Positions 43,375 through 53,115 are shown, numbered from the stretch's first letter. The stretch: DNA of 64,000 bases from Bradyrhizobium guangdongense (GCF_004114975.1 NZ_CP030051.1:6262001-6326000), one strand, 5' to 3'. The notes: generated by a model not told the origin, from the letters alone. Numbers and translations are program-made.

Positions 43375-44564
43375 GAACGATCTCCCGCGAACAGGCGGTT
43401 GACCTTGGCGCCGATCTGGTTGAGCGGCAGGATCGCCGCACAGATACCGGCGTTGGCAGCAGCTCCCGGCATGCCCCATACCACGCTGGACGCTTCATCC
43501 TGCGCGATCACGCTGCCGCCGGCGGCGACGATGTCCTTGCCGCCGCGCATGCCGTCCGAGCCCATGCCCGTCAGGATCACGGAGAGGATGCTGCCGTGCC
43601 AGATGTCGATCGCCGAGGTGAAGAGCGGATCGACCGCGGGCTTGCAGAAATTGACGGCGGGGCCGTCATCGAGCGCGATGACCGTGTCCGCGCCGCTGCG
43701 CGCGACACGCATGTGCTTGCCGCCGGGCGCAAGATAGATGCGCCCCGGCTTCACCGGCTCGCCGTCGACCGCTTCGGCTGCCGGCCGGCGGCTCGAGCGC
43801 GCCAGATGCTCGGCGAGAATGGTCGTGAAGGTCGGCGGCATGTGCTGGGTGATCAGCACCGGGAAGCGGTCGATGACAGGACCGAGCTCGGTGACGAGCG
43901 CCATCAGCGCCTGCGGGCCACCGGTCGAGGAGCCGATCAGCAGCACTTTCGGCGCCTGGGTCGAGAACGCACGCGTGGTCAGCGGGCCCGACGACAAGGT
44001 CGGCGCGGCGGCAGCTGGTGCGGGCCGCGCCACGGCCGGCGCACGCGCAGCCGGTGCAGCGGGGCTGGCGGGCGCGAGCGGCGGGGACGCCACAGCCGGC
44101 TTCCGGCGCAGCCTTGCACCGAGATGGCGGATCTTCTGGATCAGATCGTGATGGAAGATGTCCGCGGCGGACGTCTCGCGCGTCGATTCCGGCTTCGGAA
44201 TGTAGTCGGCCGCGCCGAGCGACAGCGCCTTGAAGCTGATCTCCGCGTTGCGGCGGGTCAGCGTCGACGCCATGATGATGACGAGATCGCGCTTCTTCGC
44301 CAGCAGCTGCGGCAGCGCGGAGATGCCGTCGAGCTCGGGCATTTCGATGTCGAGCACGGCGACGTCGGGGTTGATTCGATCGAGCTGGTTGACCGCCTCG
44401 AGCCCGGTACGCAGCGACGCCGCCACCTCCATGTCGTGCTCGGCTCCGACCCAGCGCGAGATCAGACCGCGTATGACGACGGAGTCGTCGACGATCATCA
44501 CCCGCAGCGGCCCGGCCTCACGCGACGGGCTCATGGTCGAATTGCCTGCGAACGCCACACTCAT
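43371..44564 (-). CDS. cheB: Protein-glutamate methylesterase CheB
   Basis: A 397-residue protein with an N-terminal receiver ([18 protein letters not shown], phospho-Asp in [13 protein letters not shown]) and a C-terminal esterase. The catalytic Ser is in [12 protein letters not shown], His in ITQHMPP and Asp in [11 protein letters not shown]. An Ala/Pro-rich linker of about 45 residues ([20 protein letters not shown]) joins the domains, longer than in enteric CheB. It demethylates and deamidates chemoreceptors. It forms a pair with cheR and follows a terminator that separates it from cheY. Confidence 0.94.
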   Translation of the reverse strand: MSVAFAGNSTMSPSREAGPLRVMIVDDSVVIRGLISRWVGAEHDMEVAASLRTGLEAVNQLDRINPDVAVLDIEMPELDGISALPQLLAKKRDLVIIMASTLTRRNAEISFKALSLGAADYIPKPESTRETSAADIFHHDLIQKIRHLGARLRRKPAVASPPLAPASPAAPAARAPAVARPAPAAAAPTLSSGPLTTRAFSTQAPKVLLIGSSTGGPQALMALVTELGPVIDRFPVLITQHMPPTFTTILAEHLARSSRRPAAEAVDGEPVKPGRIYLAPGGKHMRVARSGADTVIALDDGPAVNFCKPAVDPLFTSAIDIWHGSILSVILTGMGSDGMRGGKDIVAAGGSVIAQDEASSVVWGMPGAAANAGICAAILPLNQIGAKVNRLFAGDRS

Positions 44565-44596
44565 TACTCACCAACTCAGACTGAAACGGTTTAGTT

Positions 44597-44636
44597 GAAA
44601 AACGAACACCGAAGGAGCCGTCCAGCCTCCGGTGTT
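44597..44636 (-). terminator. Terminator after the cheA-cheW-cheY unit
   Basis: On the minus strand AACACCGGAGG (from 44636) pairs with CCTTCGGTGTT (to 44605) and is followed by CGTTTTTC. It begins three bases after the cheY stop and should end that transcript before cheB. Confidence 0.75.
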
Positions 44637-44638
44637 GC

Positions 44639-45004
44639 TTAGATCAAGCCGACTTCCTGGAACTTCGCTGTCACGATGTCCTTGTCGAACGGCTTCATGA
44701 TGTATTCGTTGGCGCCGGCGTGCAGTGCGCGCGCGATGTGCGCGACGTCGTTCTCTGTGGTGCAGAACACCACCTTCGGCTGGTCGCCACCGGGCATGCG
44801 GCGCAGATGACCGAGGAACTCGTAGCCATCCATGACCGGCATGTTCCAGTCGAGCAGAACGGCGTCGGGTAGCCCGCGCTTGCAGGCCTCCAGCGCCTTC
44901 TCACCGTCCTCGGCTTCGAGGATCTGGAAGTCGAGGCCTTCCAGGATCCGGCGGGCAACCTTGCGGATGACACTGGAATCATCAACGACGAGACAAGTTC
45001 GCAT
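44639..45004 (-). CDS. cheY: CheY-like single-domain response regulator
   Basis: A 121-residue receiver with no output domain. The acidic pocket is in CLVVDDSSVIRKVARRIL, the phospho-Asp is in AVLLDWNMPVMDGYEFL, Thr in FCTTEND, and the Lys in IMKPFDKDIV. It probably carries the CheA phosphoryl signal to the flagellar motor, or acts as a phosphate sink. It lies between cheW and a strong terminator. Confidence 0.88.
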   Translation of the reverse strand: MRTCLVVDDSSVIRKVARRILEGLDFQILEAEDGEKALEACKRGLPDAVLLDWNMPVMDGYEFLGHLRRMPGGDQPKVVFCTTENDVAHIARALHAGANEYIMKPFDKDIVTAKFQEVGLI

Positions 45005-45076
45005 ATGAACCTCTGCTTCCTATCCCCTGTGCGGGGCACTTCCAACTGCGAGTCCCTCGGCGGCAATGCCGCCGTA

Positions 45077-45550
45077 TCAGGCCGCCATCATCTCCGGCGC
45101 GAGCTCGAGGACGCGATCGACGTCGAGGACGACCATGAGCTGTCCGTCGAGGCGGTGGACGCCGCCGGCGAGCTTTGCCATGCGGGGGTCGAGGTTGACG
45201 GGGTTGTCCTCCTTGCTGTCCTCGGGCAGGCGCAGCACCTCGCCGATCTGGTCGATCAGGAGGCCGTAGGATTCGCCGCGCAGGTCGACGCCGACCGCCA
45301 TCGGGGTCTTGCCATCCTCGTCCCTGGGCAGGCCGAGACGGGCGCGCATGTCGACCACGGTGACGATGCGGCCGCGCAGGTTCAGGACGCCCGAGATCTC
45401 GCGCGAGGCCAGGGGAACGCGGGTGACGCGCTCGGGCATGAACACGTCCTGGACGCGGGAGATCGGCAGGCCGAACAGCTGGCCGCCGATCATCGCGGTG
45501 ACGTATTCGACCATGGCGCCTTCGGTGGATTGGGTCTTCTTGTTGCTCAT
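45077..45550 (-). CDS. cheW: Chemotaxis coupling protein CheW
   Basis: A 157-residue CheW-fold protein. Characteristic sequences are YVTAMIGGQLFGLPISRVQDVF near residues 16-37 (read in parts), ISGVLNLRGRIVTVVDMRARLGL near 53-75, and YGLLIDQIGEVLRL near 95-108. It links CheA to the receptor tips. The gene starts 13 bp after the cheA stop and is followed by cheY. Confidence 0.93.
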   Translation of the reverse strand: MSNKKTQSTEGAMVEYVTAMIGGQLFGLPISRVQDVFMPERVTRVPLASREISGVLNLRGRIVTVVDMRARLGLPRDEDGKTPMAVGVDLRGESYGLLIDQIGEVLRLPEDSKEDNPVNLDPRMAKLAGGVHRLDGQLMVVLDVDRVLELAPEMMAA

Positions 45551-45563
45551 CTCAGGTCTCTCC

Positions 45564-48371
45564 TCAGGCTGCCGCGCGGCTCAGCTCGGAGGCGCCGGCG
45601 GCGCCCGCGGTCTGCTCCTTCAGGGCCGCGATCAGACCGGGACGGTCGAACTTGGCGACGTAGTCGTGGAAGCCGGCCTGACGGCCGCGCTCGATCGCCG
45701 CCGGCGACACCAGCGCCGAGAGGCCGATGATCGGCATCGAGCCCAGATTGCTGTCCGAGCGGATGGTTTCGGCGAACTCGAACCCGTTCATGTCGGGCAT
45801 CTCGATGTCGGTCAGCACCACGTCGAAGTTCTGCGCGCGCAGGGCGGCGAGGCCCTCCTGCGCGGTCGGCGCGGTGCGGACGCGATAGCCGGCCGCTTTC
45901 AGCACCGGGGCCAGCATGTTGCGGAAGAAGGCCGAGTCGTCGACCAGCAGCACCGACTGCGAGTGCATCGACGGCTTCATCTCCTTGCGGGTGAACCAGT
46001 CGGCGAACGCCATCGGCAGGAAGTGGCCGACGTCGATCACTTCGGTGGCCTGGCCCTTGATCACGGCCGAGCCGAGGATGCCGGAAGCCGAGCCGCCGAC
46101 CTCGATGTTGAGGCGCTCCTCGACGATGTCGATGATCTCGTCGACGACGAGGCCCATGGAGCGGCCGTCGTCGGCGAACACCAGGATCGGCTGGGCGCCC
46201 TGGCTGGCGATGGTGACGCCTTCCATGGCGACCAGCGGCATCAGCTGCTCGCGGTACTGCACCATGTAGCGGCCGTTCGAGAACTCGATCTTGTCGGCCG
46301 GGAGCTCTTCCAGGCGCGTGACGAGGCCGAGCGGGACTGCCTTGGGCTGGGCCGAGCCGGCGCGGAACACCAAGAGCGAGGTGGTCTGCTCGCCCGAGCC
46401 GATGTGGTGCGCGGCATTGTCGTCGGCCATGTCATGGGCCGAGGAGCCGGCGGCGCCGAGCGCTTTGGCAATGCCGTTGGGGTCGATGATCATGATCACG
46501 GCGCCGTCGCCCAGGATGGTGTTGCCGGAGAACATGTCGATGTGACGGAGCTTGGTCGACATCGGCTTGACCACGATTTCCTCGGTGTGGAACACGCCGT
46601 CGACGACGATGCCGAAGGTCTGGCTGCCGACCTGCGTCACCACGATGAAGCCGTTCTCGGGATCGGATGCCGCGCCGTCGTCGATCTTGAGCAGCTTCTT
46701 CAGATGGATCAACGGCAGCAGCTTGTTGCGCAACCGAAGCACCGCGGTATCCTTGATGCGCTCGATGCGGTGCTCGGAGTTGGCACGGGCACGGACCAGC
46801 TCGATCACCGAGAGCTGGGGAATCGCGAAGCGGTCACCGGCAGCTTCCACGATCAGCGCCGAGACGATCGCCAGCGTCAGCGGGATCTTGATGGTGACGG
46901 AGGAGCCCTCGCCGGCCACTGACTTGATGTCGATGGTGCCGCCGATCTGGTCGATATTGGTGCGGACCACGTCCATGCCGACGCCGCGGCCGGAGACCGA
47001 GGTGATGGCAGCCGCGGTCGAGAAGCCCGGCGCGAAGATGAACTTGTGGATCTGGGCTTCGCTCATCTTCTCGAGCTCGGCCTCGGTGACGAGACCGCTC
47101 GAGATCGCCTTGGCCTTGATCTTCTCGGTGTTGAGGCCTCTGCCGTTGTCGGCGATGCAGATGATGATGTGGCCGCCCTCGTGATAGGCGGACAGGCGGA
47201 TGGTGCCCTGCTCGCCCTTGCCGCTAGCTAAGCGCTCGGCGGGGGTCTCCAGGCCGTGATCGGCGGAGTTGCGCACCATGTGGGTGAGCGGGTCCTTGAT
47301 CAGGTCGAGCACCTGGCGGTCGAGCTCGGTGTCGGCGCCGTGCATCTCCAGTTCGATCTGCTTGCCGAGTTCGCTCGACAGATCGCGGACGATGCGGGGC
47401 AGCTTCTGCCAGGCATTGCCGATCGGCTGCATGCGCGTCTTCATGACGCCTTCCTGCAGCTCGGCGGTGACGTTGGAGAGGCGCTGCAGCGGCACCTTGA
47501 ACTCGGTGTCCTCGTTGCGCCTCGAGATCTCCAGCAGCTGGTTGCGGGTCAGCACCAGCTCGGAGACCATGGTCATCAGGTGCTCCAGCGTATCCACGTT
47601 GACGCGGATCGACTGGTTGGCGATGCTGGCGCCTTCACCGGCCCCTTCGTCGGCCATCGACTTCTTCGGCGCGGCCTTCTCCTTGGGCGCCTTTGTCGAT
47701 TCCTTGGCGACTTCCTTGCTGGCTTCCTTCGGCGCTTCAGCCGCCGGCGCGGGCTCGGCCTTCACTTCGGCTTGGGCGACGGGCGCGGGCGCCTCGATCG
47801 CGGTCTCGCGGAAGGCGCGCTCGAGCTCGTCGAGCGAGACTTCGCCCGGACGCAACGGACGCTCCAGCGTCTGCTCGATCAGCGTCCCCGTGGTCATCTC
47901 CTTGGCGGGAGCTGCAGGTGCGGCAACAGGCGCTTCCGGCACCAGCGGCGGCGCTTCGGCAATGGGAGCAGCACTCCCTGCGGCCATGGCCGCCATGCCC
48001 TGCTCGACCATCGCTTCCAGCTTGTCGATGAGATCGCGGTCGTTGCCCTCCGGCTCGGCTTCGGTCGCCTCGAGCCCAGCCAATATCTCCTTGATGCGGT
48101 CGATCGAGGACAGGATCACCGTCACGGCCTGGCCGGTCACCGGCATGCCGTCGCGGAATTTGCCCATCAACGTCTCGCCGGCATGCGCCAGCGCTTCGAG
48201 CCGCGGCAACCCGAGGAAGCCGCACGTCCCCTTGATGGTGTGGACCAGGCGGAAGATGTTATCCAGGATCTTGGCGTTGTTCGGCTCCTGCTCGAACTTC
48301 ACCAGCTGATTGTCAACGGTGTCCAGGCTCTCGCTGGTCTCCGTCAGAAACTCCCGCAACAGATCATCCAT
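45564..48371 (-). CDS. cheA: Hybrid chemotaxis histidine kinase CheA with C-terminal receiver
   Basis: A 935-residue kinase. Hpt domain with phospho-His44 in RLVHTIKGTCGFLG; an Ala/Pro/Glu-rich linker (about residues 130-245); the dimerisation helices near VDTLEHLMTMVSELVLTRNQ; the ATP lid with LTHMVRNSADHGLE, IADNGRGL and GRGVGMDVVR; a CheW-like domain (about 500-640), a second CheW-like region (about 660-790), and a receiver with VLLVDDSAFFRNML and phospho-Asp in VVLTDIEMPDMNGFEF. It senses receptor state and phosphorylates CheY and CheB. The extra CheW-like domain and receiver distinguish it from the enteric enzyme. Confidence 0.94.
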   Translation of the reverse strand: MDDLLREFLTETSESLDTVDNQLVKFEQEPNNAKILDNIFRLVHTIKGTCGFLGLPRLEALAHAGETLMGKFRDGMPVTGQAVTVILSSIDRIKEILAGLEATEAEPEGNDRDLIDKLEAMVEQGMAAMAAGSAAPIAEAPPLVPEAPVAAPAAPAKEMTTGTLIEQTLERPLRPGEVSLDELERAFRETAIEAPAPVAQAEVKAEPAPAAEAPKEASKEVAKESTKAPKEKAAPKKSMADEGAGEGASIANQSIRVNVDTLEHLMTMVSELVLTRNQLLEISRRNEDTEFKVPLQRLSNVTAELQEGVMKTRMQPIGNAWQKLPRIVRDLSSELGKQIELEMHGADTELDRQVLDLIKDPLTHMVRNSADHGLETPAERLASGKGEQGTIRLSAYHEGGHIIICIADNGRGLNTEKIKAKAISSGLVTEAELEKMSEAQIHKFIFAPGFSTAAAITSVSGRGVGMDVVRTNIDQIGGTIDIKSVAGEGSSVTIKIPLTLAIVSALIVEAAGDRFAIPQLSVIELVRARANSEHRIERIKDTAVLRLRNKLLPLIHLKKLLKIDDGAASDPENGFIVVTQVGSQTFGIVVDGVFHTEEIVVKPMSTKLRHIDMFSGNTILGDGAVIMIIDPNGIAKALGAAGSSAHDMADDNAAHHIGSGEQTTSLLVFRAGSAQPKAVPLGLVTRLEELPADKIEFSNGRYMVQYREQLMPLVAMEGVTIASQGAQPILVFADDGRSMGLVVDEIIDIVEERLNIEVGGSASGILGSAVIKGQATEVIDVGHFLPMAFADWFTRKEMKPSMHSQSVLLVDDSAFFRNMLAPVLKAAGYRVRTAPTAQEGLAALRAQNFDVVLTDIEMPDMNGFEFAETIRSDSNLGSMPIIGLSALVSPAAIERGRQAGFHDYVAKFDRPGLIAALKEQTAGAAGASELSRAAA

Positions 48372-48502
48372 GAAAACAGGCCTTCATACAGGGAGGGGCA
48401 CGCACGAGATGTGATGCGCCACTTCAGAATTGGGCCAGCTTCACCGCAAAGCGTTTAATATTGGTTGAGTATGTGCAAAAGAACGGAACCAACAAAGAGA
48501 TA

Positions 48503-48529
48503 AGGCGCTCCGGACAAGCCGAAGCGCCT
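48503..48529 (-). terminator. Hairpin between chpT and cheA
   Basis: On the minus strand AGGCGCT and AGCGCCT arms (48529-48503) with inner CGG/CCG pairs form a GC-rich stem followed by TTATCTCTTTGTT. It lies 40 bp beyond the chpT stop and separates chpT from cheA transcription. Confidence 0.6.
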
Positions 48530-48568
48530 CGTAAAGATTGCATTAACCCCTGAGCGCGACGCGCGCGT

Positions 48569-49222
48569 TTACGAAGCGGTAACGATGATCGCTTCGCCTT
48601 CAGGCTTGAGCGTCACGGTGAGACCGCAGGCCTGCGCCAACAGCCGCGTATAATAGGGCTGGATCGCATGCGCATCCGCGGCCGGCCCGCGCGCGCCGCT
48701 CAGAAGCTCGGAGATGTTCTGCGGCAGGCGAGCGTTATGTCCGGTCGCAGTGATGCGGAAGCTCATCGTCTCGCCCTCTCCGATCGGATCGACCGTGAGC
48801 ATACCGCCGCGCGGAATCGTGTGCTGGGAGACAACCAGCATGTTGAGCAGCAGCTTGACGCGATTTTTCGGCAGCAGCAGCCGCGGCAGATTCCACGTGA
48901 TCGTGCACTTGCCGTCCTCGATGTGACCCTTTGCCATCGTCTGGGCATCGCCGAGGTCGATCTGCGCACCGGAGGAGCCGGCGGCGCCGAAGGCCAAGCG
49001 GCAGAACTGCAGGCGGGCGGAGGCCGTCTTCGCGCTTTTGCGAATCAGGTCGAGCGCGAATTCGCGGTCCTCGGGCTTGGGATCGTCGTCGAGGACTTCA
49101 AGCCCATTGACGATGGCGCCGACCGGGCTGATGAGATCATGGCAGACCCGCGAGCACAGGAGCGCCGCGAGTTCGAGCATATCGGGAGCGGAAGCGGTAC
49201 CGGAAGACGGAGCGTCGGACAT
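48569..49222 (-). CDS. chpT: Histidine phosphotransferase ChpT
   Basis: A 217-residue protein with the ChpT layout: a dimerisation helix with phospho-His28 in CSRVCHDLISPVGAIVNG, then a degenerate ATPase-like domain (LLLPKNRVKLLLNMLVVSQ, GGMLTVDPIG) lacking the G-boxes. AGGA lies upstream of the ATG at 49222. ChpT carries phosphate from CckA to CtrA and CpdR. Finding it beside the chemotaxis cluster and 12 kb from ctrA fits a shared cell-cycle/motility region. Confidence 0.9.
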   Translation of the reverse strand: MSDAPSSGTASAPDMLELAALLCSRVCHDLISPVGAIVNGLEVLDDDPKPEDREFALDLIRKSAKTASARLQFCRLAFGAAGSSGAQIDLGDAQTMAKGHIEDGKCTITWNLPRLLLPKNRVKLLLNMLVVSQHTIPRGGMLTVDPIGEGETMSFRITATGHNARLPQNISELLSGARGPAADAHAIQPYYTRLLAQACGLTVTLKPEGEAIIVTAS

Positions 49223-49407
49223 AAAGGGTTCCTGGAATTGCACGGCGCGGACGCGGCGAATCACGCATGCTTGACGGATGCTGTGGGTTCTAACATTCGC
49301 CAGCCGGTGGCAGCTAGCTTGCGATAGGTGCGAAGCGGCCATAAAGCCGCTCGAACCAATCGGGGCGAATCACGTGAGGAAGGGCGAGGCTTGCCGATGA
49401 ATGAGGC

Positions 49408-50235
49408 ATGCAGGTGAGGGTCATCGACGGCGAAGCCGCTGACCGGCTGATGGAGCCCCTGACCGCACTGGTGGTGCAGGCCGGCGAGGCGATCCTTGGC
49501 GTCAACCGCGCGGCAATGCGGATCGACGGCAAGCAGGACGGCTCGCCGGTGACCGAAGCGGACCTTGCCGCCGACCGGATCATTGCGGAGGGGCTGGCGA
49601 GGCTTGCTGGCGACGTGCCGACACTCTCGGAGGAGCGGACCCACCTCGCCTCGCCGCCGTTTCGCGGCAGTTTCTTCCTGATCGATCCGCTCGACGGCAC
49701 CAAGGAGTTCGTCGCCGGCCGCGACGAATTCACCGTCAACCTCGCTCTCGTGACGGACGGCGTGCCGCGGCTCGGCATCGTCAGCGCACCCGCGCTCGGG
49801 CTGCTCTGGCGCGGGATTGTCGGCCGTGGCGCCGAGCGCGTAAGGTTTGACGGCGCGACCATCAAAGCCGCCGAACCGATCCGGACGCGCAAACTGCCCG
49901 GGCACGGCGAGCCCTGGGTCGCGGCGGTGAGCCGCTCGCATGGCGATCCCAAAAGCGAAGCATTCATCGATCACAGGCCCAACGCGGTCAGAAAGACCTG
50001 CGGCTCGGCCGTGAAGTTCGGCCGGATCGCGGAGGGCAGCGCCGATATCTATCCCCGCTTCGGGCCGACTTGCGAATGGGACGTTGGGGCGGGTTGCGCG
50101 GTGGTGACCGCCGCCGGCGGCAAGGTCACCGACGACAAGGGCGGCGAGCTTCGCTTCGGCGAGCGCGGCGACACCGGCTTCATCATCCCCGCGTTCATCG
50201 CCTGGGGCGATGCCGAAGCGGTAGCGACCTACTGA
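49408..50235 (+). CDS. cysQ: 3'(2'),5'-bisphosphate nucleotidase CysQ
   Basis: A 275-residue inositol-monophosphatase-family enzyme. The metal-binding motifs are present: GSPVTEADLAADRII near residue 46, LIDPLDGTKEFVAGRDEF near residue 91, and CEWDVGAGCAVV near 228. CysQ removes the 3' phosphate from PAP released by sulfate assimilation and sulfation. Its end overlaps the convergent YHS gene by seven bases. Confidence 0.88.
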   Translation: MQVRVIDGEAADRLMEPLTALVVQAGEAILGVNRAAMRIDGKQDGSPVTEADLAADRIIAEGLARLAGDVPTLSEERTHLASPPFRGSFFLIDPLDGTKEFVAGRDEFTVNLALVTDGVPRLGIVSAPALGLLWRGIVGRGAERVRFDGATIKAAEPIRTRKLPGHGEPWVAAVSRSHGDPKSEAFIDHRPNAVRKTCGSAVKFGRIAEGSADIYPRFGPTCEWDVGAGCAVVTAAGGKVTDDKGGELRFGERGDTGFIIPAFIAWGDAEAVATY

Positions 50236-50762
50236 CTGAGCTTGTCCTGCAGCGCCGGCCATCGCTTGCCGACCTCATACAGGAAGCGTTCCGGATTGGC
50301 GGCGAAGGCGTCGCGGTTGTCCTCGCGGCTGAACAGATAGAGGCGCTGCGCCGAGATCGCGAAGAAGCGGGGATTGCCGGCAATTGTCACGCCGCGCGCG
50401 ATGTCGACGGGGTCGTAACCGCCGAACTGCGGCCCGTAGATTTCGGGATGGGCGAGGAATTCCGCCCGGTTGCCGTCGTTGCGGAAGCGCCAGACCGCGC
50501 CCCAGAGGTTGGCCTCGAACTCCGCCGTTCCCAGCTCCGCCCCGCCATCGACGAAATAGGCCACGGGGTCGAAACCTTCGATGGCGACGCCCGAGAAGCG
50601 ATTGACCACGATCCGTTCGGTGGTCGCGGCCTGCGCCGTCAACCCGGAGCAGCCGAGCCAAATGCCCGCCAGCATGCAGACCAGGGCGCCGATCAAGGCA
50701 ATTCCGGGGCGCAAAGGGCTATCTTCCTGCCGTTGTGCCGTCATAGTTGCTGCGGATAACAT
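50229..50762 (-). CDS. YHS-domain exported protein
   Basis: A 177-residue protein with an N-terminal hydrophobic segment (GIALIGALVCMLAGIWLGC, about residues 19-37) serving as signal or anchor. The YHS core is clear: GFDPVAYFVDGGAELGTAEF near residue 63, WGAVWRFRNDGNRAEFLAHP near 86, and YGPQFGGYDPVDIARG near 108. YHS domains often bind metals through Cys, but no conserved Cys is left here. An internal ATG at 50744 is an alternative start. Function is unknown; a periplasmic location is likely. Confidence 0.8.
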   Translation of the reverse strand: MLSAATMTAQRQEDSPLRPGIALIGALVCMLAGIWLGCSGLTAQAATTERIVVNRFSGVAIEGFDPVAYFVDGGAELGTAEFEANLWGAVWRFRNDGNRAEFLAHPEIYGPQFGGYDPVDIARGVTIAGNPRFFAISAQRLYLFSREDNRDAFAANPERFLYEVGKRWPALQDKLSQ

Positions 50763-50854
50763 CCGAGTCGAGGGGACATCCGGCGCAACCTAGAGCCGTG
50801 CCTGTTGGCGTCAGGTTAAGGGAAGCGGACGGAATCGATATCAGGGGTTCTTTT

Positions 50855-51463
50855 ATGACTTTCGCATCACGCCTTGCCGCAGTGGCGCTCATCGCGCTGG
50901 CTGGCTGGATCGTGCCGGCCTCGGCCCAGACGGCCGCGCCCCCGCCCGACCTGCCGCCGCCGCAGCGGACCCCGACGCCCAACACCTATGGGCCGGACGA
51001 GCTCGTCACCGCCGGCCACCGCTTCTTCGGCAACGTCTCACGCGGGCTGGCCTCGATCATCGAGAAGGCGGTCAGCCAATGGGGCCTGCCGAACGGCTAC
51101 ATCCTGGGCGAGGAAGGCTCCGGCGCCTTCGTTGCCGGCCTCCGCTATGGGGAGGGCACGCTCTACACCAAGAACGCCGGCGACCTCCGTGTCTACTGGC
51201 AGGGTCCCTCGCTCGGCTTCGACTGGGGCGGCGACGGCGCGCGCACCATGACGCTGGTCTATAACCTGCCCGCCACGAACGCGATCTACCAGCGCTTCGC
51301 CGGCATCGACGGCTCGGCCTATATCATCGGCGGCTTCGGCATGACGGCGCTCACCGCCAACAACATCGTGCTGGTGCCGATCCGCTCCGGCCTCGGGCTT
51401 CGCCTCGGCGCCAATATCGGCTATCTCAAATACACACCGCGCGCGACCTGGAACCCGTTCTAG
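50855..51463 (+). CDS. DUF1134 protein, EipA-like envelope factor
   Basis: A 202-residue exported protein with a signal peptide (MTFASRLAAVALIALAGWIV, cut after ASA) and a Pro-rich N-terminus. The DUF1134 core spans about residues 60-195, with IIEKAVSQWGLPNGYILGEE, GEGTLYTKNAG and GADGSAY-like segments and GLGLRLGANIGYLKYTPR at the end. In Brucella the DUF1134 protein EipA is a periplasmic envelope-integrity protein whose gene is controlled by CtrA. A single TTAA lies upstream here, but no full CtrA box. The ATG at 50855 is set by the signal peptide. Confidence 0.85.
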   Translation: MTFASRLAAVALIALAGWIVPASAQTAAPPPDLPPPQRTPTPNTYGPDELVTAGHRFFGNVSRGLASIIEKAVSQWGLPNGYILGEEGSGAFVAGLRYGEGTLYTKNAGDLRVYWQGPSLGFDWGGDGARTMTLVYNLPATNAIYQRFAGIDGSAYIIGGFGMTALTANNIVLVPIRSGLGLRLGANIGYLKYTPRATWNPF

Positions 51464-51580
51464 GCAAACGCGTCCGTACCACTACGGATCAAGGTTAACG
51501 ACAGGCGGGGGCTGGCTTTTTGCCGGCCCCGCATGCATTGTCGTTGGTAAATTTTTCCTTAGCTTTCGGAGTTCTGGCCC

Positions 51581-52879
51581 ATGATCGAACCGATCATGTA
51601 CCTGGCGATCGGTTTCCTGCTGTCGATGCTGTGCGGGCTTGCGATCGTGCCGCTGGTGCATAACCGCGCGGTGCGCCTGACCACGCGCCGGCTCGAGGCG
51701 GCGACGCCACTCTCGATGGCGGAGATCCAGGCCGACAAGGACCAGCTGCGCGCCGAGTTCGCGATGTCGGCGCGGCGGCTGGAGATGAGCGTCGAGCAGC
51801 TCAAGAACAAGACCACGAGCCAGCTCGCCGAGCTCGGCAAGAAGAGCGATGCCATCAACCGCATGAAGATCGAGCTCGGCGAGAAGAACGCCACGATCTT
51901 CGCGCTGGAGGCGCGCGAGAAGGCGGTGAAGGAGCAGCTCCGCGCCACCGAGGAGGAATTCAACGCCAAGACCGAAGCCTTGCGCGAGGCCGGGATCGCG
52001 CTGGCCGACAAGCAGGCCGAGCTCGCAAAGATCAATGCCGAACTGTCCGACCGCTCGATGATGGCGGAGACCCGTCAGGTCGAGCTGGTCGCGGTGCGCG
52101 CGCAGATCGACGAATTGAAGAACCGCGTCGGCGACGCCGAGAAGGAGTTTGCGGCGACGCAGGCGCGCCTGGCGCAGGAGCGGACCGAATCCGAGACCGC
52201 CTCGCGCGAGCTCGCCGAGGCGCGCGGCCGCGTCGAGAATCTGAGCCAGCGGGTCACCGAGCTCGATCGCGAGCTGATCGTGCAGGTGAAGGAGGCCGAG
52301 ATGCTCTCGGGCCGCGTCGCCGATCTCGAAGGCCGCCTCTCCACGCAAGGCAAGCTGCTCGCCGAGCGCGACTACGAGAACAACCAGCTCCGCCAGGCGA
52401 ACGAGGCCGCCGAGCGCACCATCAAGGAGCTGCGCGTCGAGATGGCGGCCTTGAGCGGCGGCAAGTCGTCAGCCGCGATGGAGCAGCTCCGCGCCGAGAA
52501 GGCCGCGCTGGAAGAGCAGCTGCGCATCGCCCGCGACGAGCGCGCCAAGGTCCAGCGCGACATCAATGCGATCCAGCAGCAGGCGGAAAGCTCGTGGGCC
52601 ACCGAGCGGATGGAGAACGCGCTGTTGCGCGAGCGGATCAACGACATCGCCGCCGAAGTGGCCAAGCTCGCGATGCAGCTCGAGGGTCCGAACTCGCCGA
52701 TCGAGGCGCTGCTCGCGGCCGAGGCCGGCCAGCCGCCGAAACCGGCGCCGCGCCCGGCGGGGGGCGTCGCGAGCAACGGCGCGGCCGCAAGCCCCCTGCC
52801 CGAGGGCGGCGGAACGCTGGCCGAGCGCATCCGCGCGCTCCAGGCCCACGCCTCCCGCGCCCGCCAGCAGGGCGCGTAA
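51581..52879 (+). CDS. Membrane-anchored long coiled-coil protein
   Basis: A 432-residue protein with one N-terminal membrane helix (MYLAIGFLLSMLCGLAIVPLV, residues 6-26) followed by about 300 residues of continuous Glu/Ala/Leu/Arg heptads, and a Pro/Ala/Gly-rich tail (about 380-410). The coiled coil faces the cytoplasm if the N-terminus is outside. I do not recognise a characterised family; the layout resembles polymer-type scaffolds or RmuC-like anchors but no nuclease core is present. It is alone between eipA and the tRNA gene. Confidence 0.82.
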   Translation: MIEPIMYLAIGFLLSMLCGLAIVPLVHNRAVRLTTRRLEAATPLSMAEIQADKDQLRAEFAMSARRLEMSVEQLKNKTTSQLAELGKKSDAINRMKIELGEKNATIFALEAREKAVKEQLRATEEEFNAKTEALREAGIALADKQAELAKINAELSDRSMMAETRQVELVAVRAQIDELKNRVGDAEKEFAATQARLAQERTESETASRELAEARGRVENLSQRVTELDRELIVQVKEAEMLSGRVADLEGRLSTQGKLLAERDYENNQLRQANEAAERTIKELRVEMAALSGGKSSAAMEQLRAEKAALEEQLRIARDERAKVQRDINAIQQQAESSWATERMENALLRERINDIAAEVAKLAMQLEGPNSPIEALLAAEAGQPPKPAPRPAGGVASNGAAASPLPEGGGTLAERIRALQAHASRARQQGA

Positions 52880-53040
52880 ATCGTCCGAAACCCGGCCTCG
52901 CCCGGCGATTTGAGCGATCGAGACGAGGTTTTCCGGCGTCAAGCCGCCTGAAAACTTGACACTTCTACCCCGCACTTCTAAATCGCGGGCTCCAAATGCG
53001 CCGGCCGGCCGAAAAGTCCGGCCGTCTGCATGATGGTCCC

Positions 53041-53115
53041 GGGCGCATAGCTCAGCGGGAGAGCGTTCCCTTCACACGGGAGAGGTCCAAGGTTCGATCC
53101 CTTGTGCGCCCACCA
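53041..53115 (+). tRNA. tRNA-Val (anticodon CAC)
   Basis: A complete cloverleaf: acceptor GGGCGCA/TGCGCCC, D-arm GCTC...GAGC, anticodon stem TTCCC/GGGAG with loop TTCACAC and anticodon CAC, T-arm CAAGG-TTCGATC-CCTTG and an encoded CCA at 53113-53115. It marks the left boundary of the accessory region, as tRNA 3' ends are common integration targets. Confidence 0.95.

Noticed and set aside
45309..46922. Long plus-strand frame across cheW and cheA
   Set aside because: No domain, rich in Arg/Gly/His, and overlaps well-supported chemotaxis genes.
48485..48509. GGAAC-N16-CGCT resembling an EcfG promoter
   Set aside because: It mismatches the CGTT element and points toward no plus-strand gene.
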